DNA of 8,758 bases from Actinomycetes bacterium (GTDB lineage: Bacteria > Actinomycetota > Actinomycetes > Actinomycetales > Cellulomonadaceae), in assembly GCA_023401045.1 (NCBI GenBank), contig JAEXEM010000018.1, forward strand, positions 1-8,758, given 5' to 3'. The notes under the pieces were generated by a model. That model worked only from the letters and a program-made list of their open reading frames with translations, was not told the origin of the DNA and did not search any database. Below are positions 1 through 7,038 of this stretch, in pieces. Position 1 is the first letter of the stretch. Each line of letters begins with the position of its first letter. The translations under genes were made by a program, and so were the position numbers.

Positions 1-801
1 CGCCCGGACACCGGACGCGGTCGCCGCAGGCGCGTCGTCCGCGCCGGGCACGTCGGAGACGGCTGCGGCGTCGACGAGCCACAGGGTGCGGTCCCGGCCG
101 CGTGCGGCTGCGGCCGGGGTGGACACCGGGTCGTCCCCGGACAGCGCCCGTGCCACGGCCGGAGCCTTCTCCGCGCCCGCGGCGACGACCCACACCTCGT
201 GCGCCGACTGCAGCAGCGGGAACGTGAGCGACACCCGCTCGGACGGCGGCTTGGGGGAGTCGTGCTCGGCGACGACGGCCTGGGACCGCTCGACGACGGT
301 CGGGTGGCCGGGGAAGAGCGAGGCGACGTGGCCGTCCGGGCCCATCCCGAGGAGCACGACGTCGAGCTGTGGCGCGAGGCCGTCCGGGCCGGCGTGCGCC
401 CGCAGCTCGGCCGCGTACCGCCGGGCGGCGGTGCCCGCGTCGGGGACGTCCTCGCTGCGCGCGGGGACGGCGTGGACGTTCTGCGGCGGCAGCGCGTCGC
501 CGAGCGCGTCGAGCAGCGCGCCGCGTGCCTGGGTCTCGTTGCGGTCCGGGTCGCCGTCCGGCAGGAACCGCTCGTCGCCCCACCACAGGTGCACGCCGGT
601 CCAGTCGACGGCCGCGCGTACCGGTGACGCCGCGACCGCGGCGAGCGTGGCGATCCCCACGGTGCCGCCCGTGAGCACGACGTGCACCGGGCTGCGGTGG
701 GACTGCAGGTCGACGAGCCGCGTGAGCAGGCGTGCGGCCGCCGCGGCGGCGAGCACCTCGGCGTCGGGGTGGACGATGACCTCGGGCGCGGCACTGCTCA
801 C
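1..801 (-). CDS. pgl: 6-phosphogluconolactonase, 3' end beyond the window edge
   Basis: It hydrolyses 6-phosphoglucono-1,5-lactone to 6-phosphogluconate in the cytoplasm, the second step of the oxidative pentose phosphate pathway. The visible 267 codons start with GTG at 801, six bases after an AGGAG ribosome binding site, and contain no stop, so the gene continues past position 1. Family landmarks are a TGG turn near residues 44-46, WGDERFLP at about 74-81, and the phosphosugar-binding loop GMGPDGH at about 152-158, followed by SLFPGH. The segment reading LWLVD, where the family fold normally ends, is already present at about residue 243. What follows is an Ala/Asp-rich low-complexity tail, so probably only a short C-terminus is missing. 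It is the last visible gene of the PPP operon, 63 bp after opcA. Identity is certain from motifs and context; the true length is unknown. Confidence 0.95.
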   Translation of the reverse strand, partial: MSSAAPEVIVHPDAEVLAAAAAARLLTRLVDLQSHRSPVHVVLTGGTVGIATLAAVAASPVRAAVDWTGVHLWWGDERFLPDGDPDRNETQARGALLDALGDALPPQNVHAVPARSEDVPDAGTAARRYAAELRAHAGPDGLAPQLDVVLLGMGPDGHVASLFPGHPTVVERSQAVVAEHDSPKPPSERVSLTFPLLQSAHEVWVVAAGAEKAPAVARALSGDDPVSTPAAAARGRDRTLWLVDAAAVSDVPGADDAPAATASGVRA

Positions 802-807
802 GGACGT

Positions 808-812
808 CTCCT
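808..812 (-). promoter_or_regulatory. Ribosome binding site of pgl
   Basis: Read on the minus strand this is AGGAG, six bases before the GTG at 801. It is the only good Shine-Dalgarno match near the 5' end of the pgl frame and decides the start codon, as no ATG is available there. Confidence 0.75.
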
Positions 813-817
813 GCTCC

Positions 818-833
818 GCCCGGCGGACCGGGC
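818..833. repeat. Small inverted repeat in the opcA-pgl gap
   Basis: GCCCGG and CCGGGC form a perfect 6-bp stem around a 4-base loop, ending just five bases upstream of the pgl ribosome binding site. No T tract follows in the direction of transcription, so it does not look like a terminator. It could affect ribosome access, or be chance in DNA this G/C rich. Confidence 0.35.
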
Positions 834-864
834 ACATCGGTGGGGGAAGGCGGTGCGACCGCTT

Positions 865-1779
865 TCAGTCGTCGATGCGGGCGAGGCCCTTCTGCAGCAC
901 CTCGCCGTAGACCTCGTCGGCGTCGAGCCGGCGCAGCTCCTCGATGAGGCACTCCTCGAGGCGGCGGATCGGCAGCGCGATGCGGTGCTCCGGCTGGTCG
1001 GGCTGCCGCAGGGCGGCCGTCTTGCCGTCGGGGCGGTCGAGCACGATGTCGCCCGAGGCGCGCTCGAGGCGGACCTGGGTGATCGCGGGCGCACCGGCCA
1101 CCCGCTCCACCGTCACGGGGCAGCGCAGCGACTGCGCGAGCCACGCGGCCATGAGGTCGACCGACGGGTGCGTGCTCTCGCCGGTGACGACGGCCCGGTG
1201 GACCGGCTCGAACGGCGGCTGGTCGAGCGTCGCCGCGATGAGCCCGCGCCACAGCGTCGCGCGCGTCCACGCGAGGTCGGTGTCGCCCTCGGAGTAGACG
1301 CGTGACAGGTGGCGCAGCGCGCGTGCGGGACGCTGGCAGGCAGTCGTGTCGGTGATGCGCCGCTGTGCCATGCGGCCGAGCGGGTCCTCGGCGGGGTTGT
1401 CGGGCACCTCGTAGGGCCACCACACGACGATGGGGGCGTCGGGCAGCAGCAGCGGCATGACGAGCGTGTCGACGTGCCGGGTGACGCCACCGGAGATGCG
1501 CAGGACGATGACCTCGCTCGCCCCGGCGTCCCCGCCGAGGCGGATCTGCGCGTCGAGGTTGGGCCCGGTGCCCTCGCGCTCGGTGATGACGATGATCCGG
1601 CAGGGGTGCTCGCGGCTGGCCGCGTTGGCCGCCTCGATCGCCTCCTCCGGGTCGTGCGCGTCGGCGTCGATGATGAGCGTGAGGACACGGCCGAGCGCGA
1701 CGGCCCCACCCTCCTCACGGGCGCGGATGAGGCGGCGGTTGATGTCCCGCGTCGTCGTGTCGGGCAGGTCGATGATCAC
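865..1779 (-). CDS. opcA: Glucose-6-phosphate dehydrogenase assembly/activator protein OpcA
   Basis: OpcA has no known catalytic activity. In cyanobacteria and actinobacteria it is needed for full G6PDH activity, acting on enzyme assembly or allosteric state. The 304-residue product has the usual family length. It opens with the actinobacterial-type [10 protein letters not shown], has the Trp-Trp-Pro segment (VVWWPYEVP, Trp at 120-121) in the N-terminal half, and ends with an acidic/basic helical segment rich in Leu, Glu and Arg. Four cysteines are visible (one at residue 60); redox control through OpcA is described in cyanobacteria, but nothing here proves it for this protein. The start is GTG at 1779, five bases after GGAGG (1785-1789), which lies inside the last codons of zwf. 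The GTG overlaps the zwf TGA as GTGA, so translational coupling to its partner enzyme is likely. Confidence 0.96.
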   Translation of the reverse strand: MIIDLPDTTTRDINRRLIRAREEGGAVALGRVLTLIIDADAHDPEEAIEAANAASREHPCRIIVITEREGTGPNLDAQIRLGGDAGASEVIVLRISGGVTRHVDTLVMPLLLPDAPIVVWWPYEVPDNPAEDPLGRMAQRRITDTTACQRPARALRHLSRVYSEGDTDLAWTRATLWRGLIAATLDQPPFEPVHRAVVTGESTHPSVDLMAAWLAQSLRCPVTVERVAGAPAITQVRLERASGDIVLDRPDGKTAALRQPDQPEHRIALPIRRLEECLIEELRRLDADEVYGEVLQKGLARIDD

Positions 1780-3314
1780 GGCAGCCTCCAGGCGCGCCCG
1801 TCACGAGCCATCATCTCGTCGGCGGACGCCGGGCCCCACGTCCCGGCGCGGTAGTCGTCGGGGCGACCCTTGCTCGCCCAGTACGCGGTGACCGGGTCGA
1901 GGATCTTCCACGACAGCTCGACCTCCTCGTGCTGCGGGAACAGCGGCGGGTCGCCGAGCAGGACGTCGAGGATGAGACGCTCGTAGGCCTCGGGGGAGGA
2001 CTCCGTGAACGCGTGGCCGTACCCGAAGTCCATCGTGACGTCGCGGACCTCCATCGCGGTACCGGGCACCTTGGCGCCGAAGCGCAGCGTCACGCCCTCG
2101 TCCGGCTGGACGCGGATGACGAGCGCGTTCTTGCCGAGCTCGGTCGAGTCGGTCGCCTCGAACGGCAGGTGCGGCGCCTTCTTGAAGACGACCGCGATCT
2201 CGGTGACACGGCGCCCCAGGCGCTTGCCGGTGCGCAGGTAGAACGGCACACCCGCCCAGCGCCGGGTGTCGATGTCGACGCGGATCGCGGCGTACGTCTC
2301 GGTGGTCGACTCGGCGTCGAAGCCCTCCTCCTCGAGGTACCCGGGCACCTTCTCCCCACCCTGCCAGCCCGCGGTGTACTGCCCGCGTGCGGTGTGCCGG
2401 CCGAGGTCCCGGGGGAGCCGCACCGCGGACAGCACCTTCGTCTTCTCGGCGCGCAGCGCCGCGGCGTCGAACGAGACCGGCTCCTCCATCGCGGTGAGTG
2501 CGAGGAGCTGCAGGAGGTGGTTCTGGATGACGTCCCGCGCCGCGCCGATGCCGTCGTAGTAGCCGGCCCGGCCGCCGATGCCGATGTCCTCGGCCATCGT
2601 GATCTGGACGTGGTCGACGTAGTTGCCGTTCCAGATCGGCTCGAAGAGCTGGTTGGCGAAGCGCATCGCCAGGAGGTTCTGGACCGTCTCCTTGCCGAGG
2701 TAGTGGTCGATCCGGAAGATGTCGTCCGGGTGGAACACCTCGGAGACGATGTCGTTGAGCTCGCGCGCCGACTGCAGGTCGTGCCCGAAGGGCTTCTCGA
2801 TGACGACCCGTCGCCACGTGCCCTCCTGCGGCTGCGAGAGCCCGGAGCGCGACAGCTGCTTGCACACGACGGGGAACGAGCTCGGCGGCACGGAGAGGTA
2901 GAACGCGTGGTTGCCACCCGTGCCGCGGGTGACGTCGAGCTCCTCGACCGTCTCGCGGAGCCGGTCGAACGCGTCGTCGTCGTCGAACGTGCCCTGGACG
3001 AAGCGGATGCCCTCGGAGAGCTGGCGCCAGGTGTCCTCACGGAACGGCGTGCGTGCGTGCTCCTTCACCGAGTCCCGGACGACCTGCTCGAAGTCCTGGG
3101 TCTCCCAGTCCCGCCGCGCGAAGCCGGTGAGGGCGAATCCCGGCGGCAGCAGCCCGCGGTTGGTGAGGTCGTAGACCGCCGGCATGAGCTTCTTGCGGGC
3201 GAGGTCGCCCGTCACGCCGAAGATGACGAGTCCGCAGGGCCCGGCGATGCGGGGGAGACGCCGGTCGCGGGGGTCCCGCAGCGGGTTCTCGTCCGGGCCG
3301 ACCTTGGCGCTCAC
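1776..3314 (-). CDS. zwf: Glucose-6-phosphate 1-dehydrogenase
   Basis: This cytoplasmic enzyme oxidises glucose-6-phosphate to 6-phosphogluconolactone with reduction of NADP+, the entry step of the oxidative branch. The 512-residue product has the family's usual length. The Rossmann nucleotide-binding motif [10 protein letters not shown] lies at residues 33-42. The active-site signature RIDHYLGKE is at 201-209, with substrate-binding His204 and Lys208. The catalytic-base histidine sits in IQNHLLQ at His266, 62 residues after His204, the same spacing as in the human enzyme (His201 and His263). The chosen start is GTG at 3314, with GGGAG (3321-3325) six bases upstream. It overlaps the tal stop as GTGA, and the downstream end overlaps opcA the same way. 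No glucose-6-phosphate isomerase gene lies between tal and zwf, although some actinobacteria have pgi there. Confidence 0.98.
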   Translation of the reverse strand: MSAKVGPDENPLRDPRDRRLPRIAGPCGLVIFGVTGDLARKKLMPAVYDLTNRGLLPPGFALTGFARRDWETQDFEQVVRDSVKEHARTPFREDTWRQLSEGIRFVQGTFDDDDAFDRLRETVEELDVTRGTGGNHAFYLSVPPSSFPVVCKQLSRSGLSQPQEGTWRRVVIEKPFGHDLQSARELNDIVSEVFHPDDIFRIDHYLGKETVQNLLAMRFANQLFEPIWNGNYVDHVQITMAEDIGIGGRAGYYDGIGAARDVIQNHLLQLLALTAMEEPVSFDAAALRAEKTKVLSAVRLPRDLGRHTARGQYTAGWQGGEKVPGYLEEEGFDAESTTETYAAIRVDIDTRRWAGVPFYLRTGKRLGRRVTEIAVVFKKAPHLPFEATDSTELGKNALVIRVQPDEGVTLRFGAKVPGTAMEVRDVTMDFGYGHAFTESSPEAYERLILDVLLGDPPLFPQHEEVELSWKILDPVTAYWASKGRPDDYRAGTWGPASADEMMARDGRAWRLP

Positions 3315-4435
3315 CGGCGGCTCCCGTCGGCGGCGCCCAGCCCCTGCTGCACGGAGTCGAGCAGCTCGGTCCAGCTCGTCTCGAACTTGCGCAGCCCCTC
3401 GTCCTCGAGCTGCTCGGTGACCGCGTCGATGCTGACGCCGAGCGCCTCGATGCGGTCGAGGAGCACGGCGGACGCGTCCTGGGTGCCGGTGACGGTGTCA
3501 CCGCGGACGTCCCCGTGGTCGGCGACGGCCTCGAAGGTCGACTCCGGCATCGTGTTGACGCTGCCGGCGACGACGAGCTCGTCGACGTACCGGGTGTCGG
3601 GGTAGGCGGGGTCCTTGACGCCGGTCGAGGCCCACAGCGGACGCTGCGGACGGGCGCCCGCGGCTGCGAGGGACGCCCACCGGTCGGACGCGACGACGTC
3701 CTCGTAGACGCCCCACGCGAGGCGGGCGTTCGCGATCGCCGCGGTGCCACGCAGCGCGGCGGCCTCGGGGGTGCCGATCTCGTCGAGCCGCGCGTCGACG
3801 GCGGTGTCGACGCGGGAGACGAAGAAGGACGCGACCGACGCGATGGTCCGCAGGTCGAGCCCGGCGGCCTTCGCCTGCTCGAGGCCGTCGAGGAAGGCGT
3901 CGAGGACCGCGCGGTAGCGCTGCAGCGAGAAGATGAGCGTGACGTTGACGCTGATGCCCTGGGCGAGCGCGGCGGTGATGGCCGGCAGGCCCTCGACCGT
4001 CGCGGGGATCTTGACGAAGAGGTTGGGCCGGTCGACGCGGGACCACAGCACCTCGGCGGCGCGGGTGGTCGCCTCGGTGTCGCGCGCGAGGCGCGGGTCG
4101 ACCTCGATCGACACCCGGCCGTCGACGCCGTCGGTCGCGTCGTGCACCGGCCGGAGGACGTCGCACGCGTCGCGCACGTCGTCGGTCGTCAGCGCGAGCA
4201 CGGCGTCGTCGAGGGACGTCCCCGCGGCCGCGAGCTCGGCGAGCTGGGCGTCGTAGGCGTCGCCTGCGGCGAGTGCGGAGGCGAAGATCGTCGGGTTCGT
4301 CGTCACACCGACGACCCCGCGCTCGACGAGCTGCGCGAGCCCGCCGGACGCGATCCGGCTGCGCGACAGGTCGTCGAGCCAGACGGCGACGCCGGCGTCG
4401 CGCAGCGCCTGCAGTGGAGTGGTGCTCGTGGTCAT
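3311..4435 (-). CDS. tal: Transaldolase
   Basis: It transfers a dihydroxyacetone unit between sedoheptulose-7-phosphate and glyceraldehyde-3-phosphate, giving erythrose-4-phosphate and fructose-6-phosphate, in the non-oxidative pentose phosphate branch. The 374-residue product fits the longer actinobacterial/cyanobacterial transaldolase subfamily. Visible landmarks are WLDDLSR (19-25), TTNPTIF (45-51) and NLFVKIPAT, in which Lys142 should be the Schiff-base lysine; NVTLIFS follows as the next barrel strand. The start is ATG at 4435, seven bases after AGGGG. A GTG at 4456 is in frame and would add seven residues, but the ribosome binding site would then lie inside the gene, so I prefer the ATG. 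The stop overlaps the zwf start by four bases. The 80-bp gap to tkt carries a strong hairpin, so tal may be expressed at a different level from tkt. Confidence 0.97.
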   Translation of the reverse strand: MTTSTTPLQALRDAGVAVWLDDLSRSRIASGGLAQLVERGVVGVTTNPTIFASALAAGDAYDAQLAELAAAGTSLDDAVLALTTDDVRDACDVLRPVHDATDGVDGRVSIEVDPRLARDTEATTRAAEVLWSRVDRPNLFVKIPATVEGLPAITAALAQGISVNVTLIFSLQRYRAVLDAFLDGLEQAKAAGLDLRTIASVASFFVSRVDTAVDARLDEIGTPEAAALRGTAAIANARLAWGVYEDVVASDRWASLAAAGARPQRPLWASTGVKDPAYPDTRYVDELVVAGSVNTMPESTFEAVADHGDVRGDTVTGTQDASAVLLDRIEALGVSIDAVTEQLEDEGLRKFETSWTELLDSVQQGLGAADGSRR

Positions 4436-4442
4436 GGTCGTT

Positions 4443-4447
4443 CCCCT
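4443..4447 (-). promoter_or_regulatory. Ribosome binding site of tal
   Basis: AGGGG on the minus strand, within GAAGGGGAA, lies seven bases before the ATG at 4435. It supports that start over the in-frame GTG at 4456. Confidence 0.7.
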
Positions 4448-4474
4448 TCGTCCCACGACGTGCGTGCGGTGGGT

Positions 4475-4509
4475 GCGCGGCGGGGCCGGCTGGAACGGCC
4501 CCGCCGCGC
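4475..4509 (-). terminator. Strong all-G/C hairpin between tkt and tal (terminator-like or attenuator)
   Basis: Arms 4475-4488 and 4496-4509 are perfect complements over 14 bp, all G or C, around a 7-base loop (UUCCAGC in the minus-strand RNA). The stem begins six bases after the tkt stop codon and ends 27 bases before the tal ribosome binding site. No U tract follows, so it is not a canonical intrinsic terminator. Hairpins without a U tract are reported as terminators or partial terminators in actinobacteria. It could equally be a processing site or a 3'-end stabiliser for tkt mRNA. The structure is seen directly; the function is inferred. Confidence 0.55.
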
Positions 4510-4515
4510 GTGGCG

Positions 4516-6681
4516 TCAGGCGGGCAGGTCGCCGGTGCCGGACTGGGTCGGCGCCTGCGGCTGGTCACCGGGGGCGGCGCCACCGGTGGCGGCGAGCGAG
4601 TCCCGGGCGGCGGCCACGACGGCCTCGGCCGTGATGCCGAACTCCTCGTAGAGGCGCTGGTAGTCCGCCGAGGCGCCGTAGTGCTCGATGGAGACCGAGC
4701 GCCCGGCGTCGCCGACGATCTTGTGCCACGACATCGCGATGCCGGCCTCGACCGACACCCGCGCGCGCACGGCCGACGGCAGCACCGACTCGCGGTACGC
4801 CTCGTCCTGCTCGGCGAACCACTCGAGGCAGGGGGCGGACACGACGCGGGTCGCGATGCCGGCGGCCTCGAGGGTGGCGCGCGCCTCGACGGCGAGCTGC
4901 ACCTCGGAGCCGGTGCCGATGAGGATGACGTCCGGCGTGCCGGTCGACGCCTCGAGCAGCACGTAGGCGCCCTTGGCGACCCCCTCGACACCGGCGAAGC
5001 CCTCCTCGCCGCGCGGGAACGTCGGGACGTTCTGGCGGGTGAGGACGAGGGCGACCGGGCCGTCGTGACGCTCGAGCGTCGCCTTCCAGGCCGCAGCGGT
5101 CTCGTTGGCGTCGGCCGGGCGGACGACCGCCAGGCCCGGGATGGCGCGCACGGCGGTGAGGTGCTCGACCGGCTGGTGGGTCGGGCCGTCCTCGCCGAGG
5201 CCGATGGAGTCGTGCGTCCACACGTAGGTGACATCGACGCCCATGAGCGCCGCGAGGCGCACGGCGCCGCGCATGTAGTCGGAGAACGTGAAGAACGTGC
5301 CGCCGTAGGGGCGGGTGAGCCCGTGCAGGCGGATGCCCGAGAGGATCGAGCCCATCGCGTGCTCACGGATGCCGAAGTGCAGCGTGCGGCCGTACTGGTC
5401 GCCCGCGAACTCGTGCGTCGAGCGCTTCGCCGGGATGAAGGACGGCTCGCCCTTCATCGTCGTGTTGTTCGAGCCCGCGAGGTCGGCCGAGCCGCCCCAC
5501 AGCTCGGGCAGCACGGGCGCGAGGGCGGAGAGCACCTCGCCGGACGCCGCACGGGTGGCGACGGACTTGCCGGCCGGGAAGGTCGGCAGCGCGTCGGCCC
5601 AGCCCTCGGGGAGCTCGCCGGAGGTGAGGCGGTCGAGGAGCGCCTTGCGCTCGGGGTTCGCGACGGCCCAGGCGTCGAACGACTCCTGCCAGGCGGCACG
5701 GGCCTCCTTGGCGCGGTCGGCGAGCGAGCGCGTGTGGGCGATGACCTCGGGCGCGACCTCGAAGGAGCGCTCCGGGTCGAAGCCGAGGAGCTCCTTGAGC
5801 CCGCGGATCGCGTCGGTGCCGAGCTTCGAGCCGTGCGAGGAGTGGTCGTCCGTCTTGCCCGGCGTCGGCCACGCGATGAGGGTGCGCAGGCCGATGAACG
5901 ACGGCTTGTCGGTGACGGCCTTCGCGGCCTCGATCGCCGCGGCGAGGGCGTCGACGTTCTCGCGGTACTCGCCGCCGACCGTCCAGTCGACGTACTGGAC
6001 GTGCCAGCCGTAGGACTCGTAGCGCGCGAGCACGTCCTCGGTGAAGGCGATCTGCGTGTCGCCCTCGATCGAGATGTGGTTGTCGTCCCACAGGACGATG
6101 AGGTTGCCGAGCTCCTGGGTGCCGGCGATCGACGACGCCTCGCTCGTCACGCCCTCCTGGAGGTCGCCGTCCGAGGCGATGACGTAGACGAAGTGGTCGA
6201 ACGGGCTGGTGCCCGGCGCCGCCTCGGGGTCGAGCAGGCCGCGCTCGCGGCGTGCCGCCATGGCGAAGCCGACCGAGGACGCGAGGCCCTGGCCGAGCGG
6301 GCCGGTCGTGATCTCGACGCCCGCGGTGTGGCGGTACTCGGGGTGGCCGGGGGTCTTCGAGCCCCACGTGCGCAGCGCCTCGATGTCCTCGAGCTCGAGC
6401 CCGAAGCCGCCGAGGTAGAGCTGGATGTACTGGGTGAGGCTCGAGTGGCCCGCCGAGAGGACGAACCGGTCGCGGCCCAGCCAGTGCGGGTCCGTGGGGT
6501 CGTGGCGCATGACGTTCTGGTAGAGCAGGTACGCCGCGGGCGCGAGGCTGATCGCCGTGCCCGGGTGCCCGTTGCCCACCTTCTCGACCGCGTCCGCCGC
6601 CAGCACGCGGACCGTGTCCACCGCGCGCAGGTCGAGGTCGGACCAGCCGACCGTGGTCGCCAGGGGAGCCTTCGCGTTCAC
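4516..6681 (-). CDS. tkt: Transketolase
   Basis: This thiamine-diphosphate enzyme moves two-carbon ketol units between xylulose-5-phosphate and ribose-5-phosphate or erythrose-4-phosphate, linking the pentose phosphate pathway to glycolysis. At 721 residues it is slightly longer than typical bacterial transketolases. The pyrophosphate-binding N-terminal domain carries GNGHPGT (His39), GPLGQG, and the metal/ThDP motif SDGDLQEG at about 170-177 followed by WDDNHIS. The pyrimidine-binding domain carries GIREHAMG, with Glu440 the expected cofactor-activating glutamate, and [11 protein letters not shown] with His502. The C-terminal domain runs from about residue 560 and ends in a Pro/Gln/Gly-rich tail. 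The start is GTG at 6681, with GAGG four bases upstream. It is the first gene of the operon and diverges from ctaB across 357 bp, so the main operon promoter should lie in that gap. Confidence 0.98.
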   Translation of the reverse strand: MNAKAPLATTVGWSDLDLRAVDTVRVLAADAVEKVGNGHPGTAISLAPAAYLLYQNVMRHDPTDPHWLGRDRFVLSAGHSSLTQYIQLYLGGFGLELEDIEALRTWGSKTPGHPEYRHTAGVEITTGPLGQGLASSVGFAMAARRERGLLDPEAAPGTSPFDHFVYVIASDGDLQEGVTSEASSIAGTQELGNLIVLWDDNHISIEGDTQIAFTEDVLARYESYGWHVQYVDWTVGGEYRENVDALAAAIEAAKAVTDKPSFIGLRTLIAWPTPGKTDDHSSHGSKLGTDAIRGLKELLGFDPERSFEVAPEVIAHTRSLADRAKEARAAWQESFDAWAVANPERKALLDRLTSGELPEGWADALPTFPAGKSVATRAASGEVLSALAPVLPELWGGSADLAGSNNTTMKGEPSFIPAKRSTHEFAGDQYGRTLHFGIREHAMGSILSGIRLHGLTRPYGGTFFTFSDYMRGAVRLAALMGVDVTYVWTHDSIGLGEDGPTHQPVEHLTAVRAIPGLAVVRPADANETAAAWKATLERHDGPVALVLTRQNVPTFPRGEEGFAGVEGVAKGAYVLLEASTGTPDVILIGTGSEVQLAVEARATLEAAGIATRVVSAPCLEWFAEQDEAYRESVLPSAVRARVSVEAGIAMSWHKIVGDAGRSVSIEHYGASADYQRLYEEFGITAEAVVAAARDSLAATGGAAPGDQPQAPTQSGTGDLPA

Positions 6682-6697
6682 CGCACCTCATTCCCGT

Positions 6698-6711
6698 CCC
6701 GCCGATGCGGG
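6698..6711 (-). other. Small leader hairpin just upstream of the tkt ribosome binding site
   Basis: In minus-strand RNA, CCCGC and GCGGG pair perfectly around a 4-base ATCG loop. The hairpin ends about eight bases before the GAGG of the tkt ribosome binding site (6686-6689). The left arm belongs to a 10-mer, GACGCCCCGC, that occurs again 40 bases upstream (6747-6756), so either copy could pair with GCGGG. The stem is short, so its significance is uncertain. Confidence 0.35.
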
Positions 6712-6802
6712 GCGTCTTCCGAGCGTCTCCGGCCGCTCGCCGCTGCGCGGGGCGTCCGGGTTGGACCCCGTCACGACGTGGACGGGGATGTCTGCCGCGA
6801 CG

Positions 6803-6810
6803 AGCCTATA
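6803..6810 (-). promoter_or_regulatory. Candidate -10 element for the tkt operon
   Basis: Minus-strand TATAGGCT contains TAGGCT, which fits the actinobacterial TANNNT -10 pattern, in the most A/T-rich part of the region. I found no good -35 at 17-18 bases. Use of this site would give a tkt leader of roughly 115 bases. Confidence 0.3.
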
Positions 6811-6820
6811 GCGCGTCGGT

Positions 6821-6852
6821 CCTGGTCCGCCGCCGCCGTCCATAGGACCAGG
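6821..6852. repeat. Inverted repeat with 8-bp arms in the divergent region
   Basis: CCTGGTCC (6821-6828) and GGACCAGG (6845-6852) are perfect inverted copies separated by 16 bases. The left arm lies just upstream of the candidate tkt -10 and the right arm overlaps the first two bases of the LacI-type palindrome. It could be a dimer-binding operator with widely spaced half sites, or a DNA/RNA hairpin. No known regulator site was recognised. Confidence 0.45.
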
Positions 6853-6864
6853 CAATCGTTTGCC
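6851..6864. promoter_or_regulatory. Candidate LacI/GalR-family operator
   Basis: GGCAATCGTTTGCC is a 14-bp palindrome with a central CG and only one mismatched pair (T opposite T either side of the CG). Sites of LacI/GalR regulators typically have a central CG flanked by AAN and NTT, as in PurR and CcpA boxes, and this element fits that pattern. It also comes close to the cre consensus, with about two mismatches. It lies about 176 bases from the tkt start and 181 from the ctaB start. The sequence match is direct; the regulator and the direction of control are inference. Confidence 0.5.
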
Positions 6865-6944
6865 ACGGCTCGTCGTGCGACGGATCTCACCTCCGCGGCC
6901 CGGGACGTGAGCCACGCCGCACCCCGTTCCGCGACCCGGGTGCG

Positions 6945-6950
6945 TAGCAT
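6945..6950 (+). promoter_or_regulatory. Candidate -10 element for ctaB
   Basis: TAGCAT fits the TANNNT pattern of actinobacterial -10 boxes and would give a ctaB leader of about 80 bases. No -35 is recognisable at the expected distance. An alternative is TTGCCA at 6860-6865 as a -35, but its matching -10 is poor. Confidence 0.25.
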
Positions 6951-6957
6951 GTCGGGC

Positions 6958-6971
6958 GGGACCTCGGTCCC
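6958..6971. repeat. Perfect palindrome upstream of ctaB
   Basis: GGGACC and GGTCCC form perfect 6-bp arms around TC. The element sits 8-21 bases after the candidate ctaB -10, which would place it over the transcription start, a classical repressor position. Alternatively it is a small hairpin in the leader. No regulator is assigned. Confidence 0.35.
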
Positions 6972-7038
6972 ATCGTCCCCCTGCTCCGGCCGCCGCGTCC
7001 CGCATGCGACAGCCCTCCCGAACGGAACTGCCACGCGC

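Larger units (their letters stand above)
6682..7038. promoter_or_regulatory. Divergent tkt/ctaB intergenic region
   Basis: No convincing gene lies in these 357 bases. The region must hold the promoters for the leftward PPP operon and for rightward ctaB. The stretch 6800-6865 is noticeably richer in A/T than its surroundings. It holds a -10-like element on the minus strand, an inverted repeat (6821-6852) and a LacI-type palindrome (6851-6864). Closer to ctaB are the palindromic CGTCG-TG-CGACG (6871-6882), a TANNNT hexamer (6945-6950) and a palindrome (6958-6971). Six GGWCC words occur between 6763 and 6970, which looks like more than expected by eye. The 100 or so bases next to tkt contain a duplicated 10-mer and a small hairpin before the ribosome binding site. 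Confidence 0.75.

Noticed and set aside
1929..3605. 558-codon plus-strand open frame antisense to zwf and tal
   Set aside because: Composition is typical of the antisense of a G/C-rich gene and no motif is visible, whereas the minus strand encodes a complete, motif-bearing Zwf.
4436..4456. Upstream GTG start for tal at 4456
   Set aside because: It would place the AGGGG ribosome binding site inside the coding sequence and has no good site of its own; the ATG at 4435 fits better.
3498..5366. 622-codon minus-strand open frame spanning parts of tal and tkt
   Set aside because: It is out of frame with both enzymes and its translation is Arg/Ser/Pro-rich noise.
4273..7038. Very long plus-strand open frame antisense to tkt, continuous with ctaB
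   Set aside because: Its translation is Arg/Gly/Val/Asp-rich with no recognisable domain and mirrors tkt codons. It is a product of high G/C content; only the part from about 7039 is real (ctaB).
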